The position numbers were made by a program, and so were the translations under genes. From NCBI RefSeq assembly GCF_900324485.2, contig NC_046645.1, positions 12,303,824 through 12,367,823 of the forward strand: DNA of 64,000 nucleotides, written 5' to 3'. Origin of the DNA: Mastacembelus armatus. Lineage: Eukaryota > Chordata > Actinopteri > Synbranchiformes > Mastacembelidae. Below the pieces are notes generated by a model. That model searched no databases. It saw nothing but the letters and a program-made list of their open reading frames with translations, and had not been told where the DNA came from. Below are positions 59,037 to 64,000 of the stretch, one piece after another (position 1 is the first letter of the stretch; the number at the start of each line of letters is the position of its first letter).

Positions 59037-62000
59037 ATGTGGACACTTTTAGGCACAAACTTGGTCTTATTTGTATGGATGTATTTCTATTCCTCTGCTG
59101 CATCCTCTCCTCTTTATTCCTCCTCCTGTCGATTACAGAGACAGTTTCATCTCAATGGGATGCACAAACCTGGAGATGTGATTCTGGGTGGATTGTTTCA
59201 AATCCACTTCTTTTCTGTGTTTCCTGATTTGTCTTTTACCTCTGAGCCAGAACAGCCAACCTGCCATGGGTGAGTCTGCCAGGAAAACAGCAAATATAAG
59301 ATGGTGAAAATTTCTCATTAGTAGACAGCAGCATATTTGACAATTAGATATAGCATCAGATGAGCTGATTACATCTTGTATTTGTGTAATTTAAAACATA
59401 ATTTTACACACATCCTCTTTTACTGTTGCTTATGAATAGTCTTGTTGTGAAACCTGTATTGTCCAACATTTACATGTTTACACAATTACTGTAATATATT
59501 GTATAGTTCAATAAAAAAAAAACTGGTATCTTTGTGTTAGTTTTGATATTATAGGATTTAGGGCAGCCCAGACCATGGCCTTTACTATTGAAGAAATAAA
59601 CAGAAATCCCAGCCTGCTACCTAATGTGACTCTGGGATACAGTCTGTATGATACCTGCAATGTACTAGGAATTGGATTTCGTGCATCACTGTCATTAGTC
59701 AGTGGTAAAGAGGAGCAAATTAAGTTACAAGAAAGCTGTGTAAGAAACCACCCATTACTGGGGATCGTGGGGGAATCTTCTTCTACACCTTCTATTGCTG
59801 TGTCCACTGTCTTAGGTTTGTACAGAGTACCTATGGTGAGTTTTTATACCTTATCATTTCTGATATTTTTAGATCTTTTTGATAGTTTCATTTTTAAAGA
59901 CAGTTGCAAAAATGGAGAAATTAACTTACTGACATATTCACAGTCTGCGTTTTTGACAGGTGAGTTATTTTGCCACATGTTCCTGCCTGAGTGACCGAAA
60001 GAAGTTTCCATCCTTTTTTAGGACGATCCCAAGTGATGCTTTTCAGGTAAAACTCTATCAGCAAAATGAAAATGCATAAAATAAAGCATATGCAATGAAA
60101 AATGCATAGGTAAGACCATGCCTATACTACAATGAAAATAATATTCCATTTCTATTTTAGTATTATTACTTATGTTATTAAAGGGAGGGCAGCATGGTGG
60201 ATGAGTGGTTAGCACTGTTGCCTCACAGCAAGAAGGTCGTGGGTTTGCAATCCGGCCTTTCTGTGTGGAGTTTGCATGGTCTCCCTGTGGTTGCTTGGGT
60301 TTACTCCGGGTACCCGGTTTCCTCCAGCAGTCCAAGAACATGTATGTTAGGTTGATCCGTGACTCTAAAATTGCTCATAGGAGTGAGTGTGAGTGTGTGT
60401 GGTTGTTTGTCTCTGTATGTCTATATGCGATGGACTGCTGACCTGTCAAGGGTGTACCCCTGCCTTCCACCCGAAAGAGAGCTGGGATAGGCTCCAGCAG
60501 ATCCCCGTGACCCTGGTTAAGGAATAAGAGGGTATAGAAGATGGATGGATGGATGGATGTTATTAATGGAGCTGTACAACCACAGATATCAAAACTTAAA
60601 GGGGTTAATTGTAGAACCTGTTAATCTGGTTTTCCAGTGAAATAATATTTTAACCTGTGCACTAATAACAATCACTCTATATTCACTAAGGTGCGTGCTG
60701 TGATTCAGGTTCTAAAACATTTTGGCTGGACCTGGGCAGGTCTGCTGGTCAATGATGATGACTATGGACTACATGCTGCCCGATCCTTCCAGTCTGACTT
60801 GGCTCAGTCTGGTGGAGGTTGTCTGGCCTATTTGGAGGTTTTGACTTGGGGCGATAACCCAGATGAACTAAGGAGAATTGCGGATGTGATGAGGAAATCC
60901 ACAGCTCGGGTGGTTATTGCGTTTGCACATGAGGGTCAGATGATTGACCTGATGGAAGAGGTTTGGCTTGGAATACAACTTAAATATAATTTAATATATA
61001 TTATTATATTAGTATATTGCTTGTTAGACTGAGAGATTTCATTTCATCACTTACAGCATGATTAAATACACATTTACTGCAGTTGGCCAGCAATATACAT
61101 TTAATGCAGTATAATGTATTGTAACACACAGGTGGTGAGACAGAATGTAACAGGCCTACAGTGGATTGCCAGTGAAGGCTGGACATCAGTTGCTGTGCTG
61201 CAGACACCTGAATTTATGCCATACCTGGGTGGCACACTAGGCATCGCCATCCGTCGAGGAGAAATACCAGGGCTCAGGGACTTCCTGTTACAAATACATC
61301 CTGACCTCCACCAAAACAACAGCTATGGAAATAACCTGGTGAGAACCGTAACCTCAGCTTTACTATGTGATCAGGAAGAGAATAAAATATTTGCCAAGGT
61401 ATATTACAGACATTTTTTAAATATATTTTAGGTAAATCAGTTTTGGGAATACACATTTGAGTGTAGATTTGCACCACCTCCAGCAGGCTGGGTGGAGGCT
61501 GGGGGAGCACTATGCACTGGACAGGAGGATTTAGAGAATGTGGAGACTGAGTTCATGGACATTTCAAACCTCAGGCCTGAGTATAATGTTTACAAGGCTG
61601 TGTATGCTCTGGCTTATGCCCTTCATGACATGCTGCAGTGTGAGCCAGGGAGAGGGCCTTTCAGTGGGCACAGCTGTGGGAGTTTTCAAAGACTGGAGCC
61701 ATGGCAGGTGGGATATCAACTTACACTGCACCTGGTGACTAAATCTGGTGCTTGAGTTTTTCTTGCTGAGAAGCATTTAGAGTACAGGATTATTTATCCT
61801 CTTTGTTTTTTTCTTTATCCCCTCATCAGATTCTAATAAGGCCTGTGATATGAATGCAGACTGTTGTTCAATAACCCAATCAAATGACTTCCTCCTGATT
61901 GTGTCATTATTACCATACTCGCTAGAGGCTATTTTAAAATATCCATTCATACACATATGTTTTGAGGCATTTGCTACTGTTGTCTCACACACCATGATGT

Positions 62001-63543
62001 GCCACTTATCTATAAAATGTAATTGTCATTTGTAATAAGTTGTTTGTATAAATTTCCCATGAAGTTGTTAAATGTTAAATGTGTCTCTCCCATTTGTAGC
62101 TTGTGTATTACTTGGAAAAAGTCAACTTCACCACATCATTTGGTGACCAAGTGTCATTTGATGAGAACGGTGATGTATTACCAATATATGACATCATGAA
62201 CTGGCTGTGGCTTCCTGATGGAAGAGCTGAAGTTCAGAGTGTAGGTGAGGTTAAGAGGTCGCCCTTCAAAGGTGAAGAACTCACACTTGATGAAGACAAA
62301 ATCTATTGGAACTTTGAATCTAAAAAGGTTATTTCTGATTTTTCAGACCCCATTATTTTGGCCAATGGATAAGTCATTACAGCAGTGTAAAATATTGTAA
62401 AATAATATTTTTAATTTTTCTCCCTTTAGCCACCCAGGTCAGTGTGTAGTGAGAGTTGTCCTCCAGGTACCCGCATGGCCAGAAAAAAGGGGGAACCTGT
62501 CTGCTGCTTTGACTGCATCCCTTGTTCTGAGGGAAAGATCAGCAATGAGACTGGTTGGTGTTCACTTTTTAAACACTGCATTTTGGAGATATGCACTGAA
62601 TAATCATTTTCCTATTTTTACAGACTCCATGGAGTGCACCAGCTGTCCAGATGACTTCTGGTCCAGTCCCCAGCGTGACCACTGTGTTCCTAAGAAAATA
62701 GAGTTCCTCTCCTACCAAGAACCTCTGGGTATTTTCTTGACAGCTATGTCACTGCTGGGCACATTTATCTCTGCTGTTGTCCTGGGGATTTTTATCTATC
62801 ATCACAAAACCCCAATAGTACGCGCCAATAATTCTGAACTCAGTTTCCAGTTATTGGTGTCACTTAAGCTATGTTTCCTCTGCTCACTGCTGTTTATTGG
62901 ACGACCACAACTGTGGACGTGTCAGCTGAGACATGCAGCATTTGGGATCAGCTTTGTGCTTTGTGTCTCATGTATCCTGGTTAAGACCATGGTGGTTCTG
63001 GCTGTGTTCCAGGCCTCCAAGCCTGGAGGTGGAGCCAAACTCAAGTGGTTTGGTGCTGTGCAGCAGAGGTGGACAGTTATGGTTCTTACTTCTGTCCAGG
63101 CAGCAATCTGCACCGTCTGGCTTGTCTCTTCTTCACCAGCTCCTCATAAAAACACTCAATACCACAATGACAAGATAGTTTATGAGTGTGTAGTTGGGTC
63201 CACAGTAGGTTTTGCAGTGTTACTTGGCTACATTGGCTTACTGGCTATCCTCAGTTTCCTGTTAGCATTTCTGGTAAGGAATCTTCCAGACAACTTCAAT
63301 GAGGCCAAACTCATCACTTTCAGCATGTTGATCTTCTGTGCTGTGTGGGTGGCATTTGTCCCTGCTTATATCAGCTCACCAGGCAAATATGCAGATGCAG
63401 TGGAGGTATTTGCCATTCTGGCCTCAAGTTTTGGCCTCTTGGTGTCACTGTTTGGACCCAAATGTTACATAATCCTGCTGAGACCAGAGAGAAACACAAA
63501 GAAAGCAATCATAGGTAGGGAAACCATGAAGTCATTGAATTAG
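59037..63543 (+). CDS. Gene I: OlfC / V2R-like receptor, intact, 879 aa
   Basis: Exons: 59037-59269, 59541-59835, 59960-60046, 60691-60960, 61132-61338, 61432-61707, 62100-62327, 62430-62553, 62624-63543 (2640 bases). It is the close duplicate of gene H. Coding differences are mostly in the ligand domain: [17 protein letters not shown] against [17 protein letters not shown] in exon 4, and [15 protein letters not shown] against [15 protein letters not shown] in exon 5, the latter resembling gene C. Pocket motifs [19 protein letters not shown] and IASEGW are kept. In the last exon it has [16 protein letters not shown] (Ile for Thr), QQRWTVMV (Trp for Gly) and KAIIGRE. Intron 3 contains a young SINE. 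Confidence 0.95.
60182..60557 (+). repeat. tRNA-headed SINE in intron 3 of gene I, with 9-base target duplication
   Basis: TGTTATTAA flanks it at 60173-60181 and 60558-60566. The head carries GTGGTTAGCACTG (A box) and GTGGGTTTGCAATCC (B box). The body matches the copy at 24914, and the end is GATGGATGGATGGATG. Gene H has no SINE at this site, so it inserted after the H/I duplication. Confidence 0.88.
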
Positions 63544-64000
63544 TCAACAAATCCTCCAACCTGAATTACCATGTTGGTTGTTTGTCTCTCCAATATGATA
63601 CAACACATAGGAGTATGCCAGCATAGATAACTTTAGGGCATTTGAAAAAACTGATGATGTTTCATATGACTGCTTGAGGTCCAACAATCTTCATTATGGG
63701 CCATAATGTACTGCAATATATTGGATCATTTTTCTTTCAAAAGATAGTCTAAATTCATCACATAAATTGAATTAATCAAATCATGCAGCAATAAAATTTC
63801 TCAGTCAAAATGATTAATATTCATAAATTATTGTCCTGTATATGTCTGTCCTGTCCTGTATGTGAATGACTCAGTTTTACTATCAGTGGACATATAACAA
63901 AGTGCATTTATTATGCAGAGTATAATACCTACATATTCTATATACATGGGGGCAGGTAATATGGATATTATTTAAGTTGTGTCCCCTGGGGGCACCCCGC
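63544..64000. other. 3' flank of gene I
   Basis: Matches the flank of gene H (55770-56260) with small indels. No further gene begins before the window end. Confidence 0.6.

Larger units (their letters stand above)
58862..64000. repeat. Second copy of the H/I tandem duplication (continues past the window)
   Basis: It matches 51505 onward to the window end. Identity is about 98% or higher in most parts. Differences include a 25-base deletion in intron 1 and a 376-base SINE inserted in intron 3 of gene I. Confidence 0.9.

Noticed and set aside
1-64000. CRISPR arrays, operons, phage or bacterial features
   Set aside because: The window is intron-rich vertebrate DNA. The only regular short repeats are microsatellites and SINE tails.

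Overview
This window looks like nuclear DNA of a teleost fish, probably a percomorph. It is AT-rich and intron-dense. It carries tRNA-headed SINEs, an RTE-clade LINE, a Rex1/CR1-type LINE scrap and a solo LTR of fish type. Every recognisable protein-coding gene is a class C olfactory/pheromone receptor (OlfC, the fish V2R family, related to the calcium-sensing receptor). I assigned no gene symbols because none can be justified from sequence alone.

Layout. 1-17.9 kb: two minus-strand receptor genes (A, 4323-8639; B, 13509-17894) in a tandem segmental duplication of about 9 kb. Each copy also carries the same solo LTR. A is intact (878 aa); B has two disabling lesions and is a pseudogene. 17.9-19.7 kb: a divergent intergenic region. 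19.8-63.5 kb: seven plus-strand genes in a row (C 19820-24048, D 27347-31513, E 33146-37904, F 39470-44472, G 45311-49910, H 51680-55769, I 59037-63543). All seven are intact, with predicted products of 874-881 aa. H and I sit in a second tandem duplication with a period of about 7.36 kb.

Gene structure. C-I share nine coding exons: signal peptide and N-terminus; five exons covering most of the venus-flytrap domain; a seventh that completes it; one for the cysteine-rich NCD3G region; and a last one with the final three cysteines and all seven transmembrane helices. A and B belong to another OlfC subfamily with eight exons and different intron positions. Residues equivalent to the calcium-sensing receptor amino-acid pocket (Ser147, Asp190, Tyr218, Glu297) are kept, so these are probably amino-acid-sensing odorant receptors of microvillous olfactory neurons (inference from family).

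The most interesting content is how the array evolves. Exons 6 and 7 are nearly identical between genes whose introns differ. Genes E/F and G are mosaics with visible breakpoints. Gene G carries two leftovers: a decoy exon-6 start and an orphan exon-9 tail after its stop. An orphan exon-1 piece sits against an RTE LINE. A shared promoter module precedes C-I. A 5S-rRNA-headed SINE with an RTE-like tail lies in gene F.
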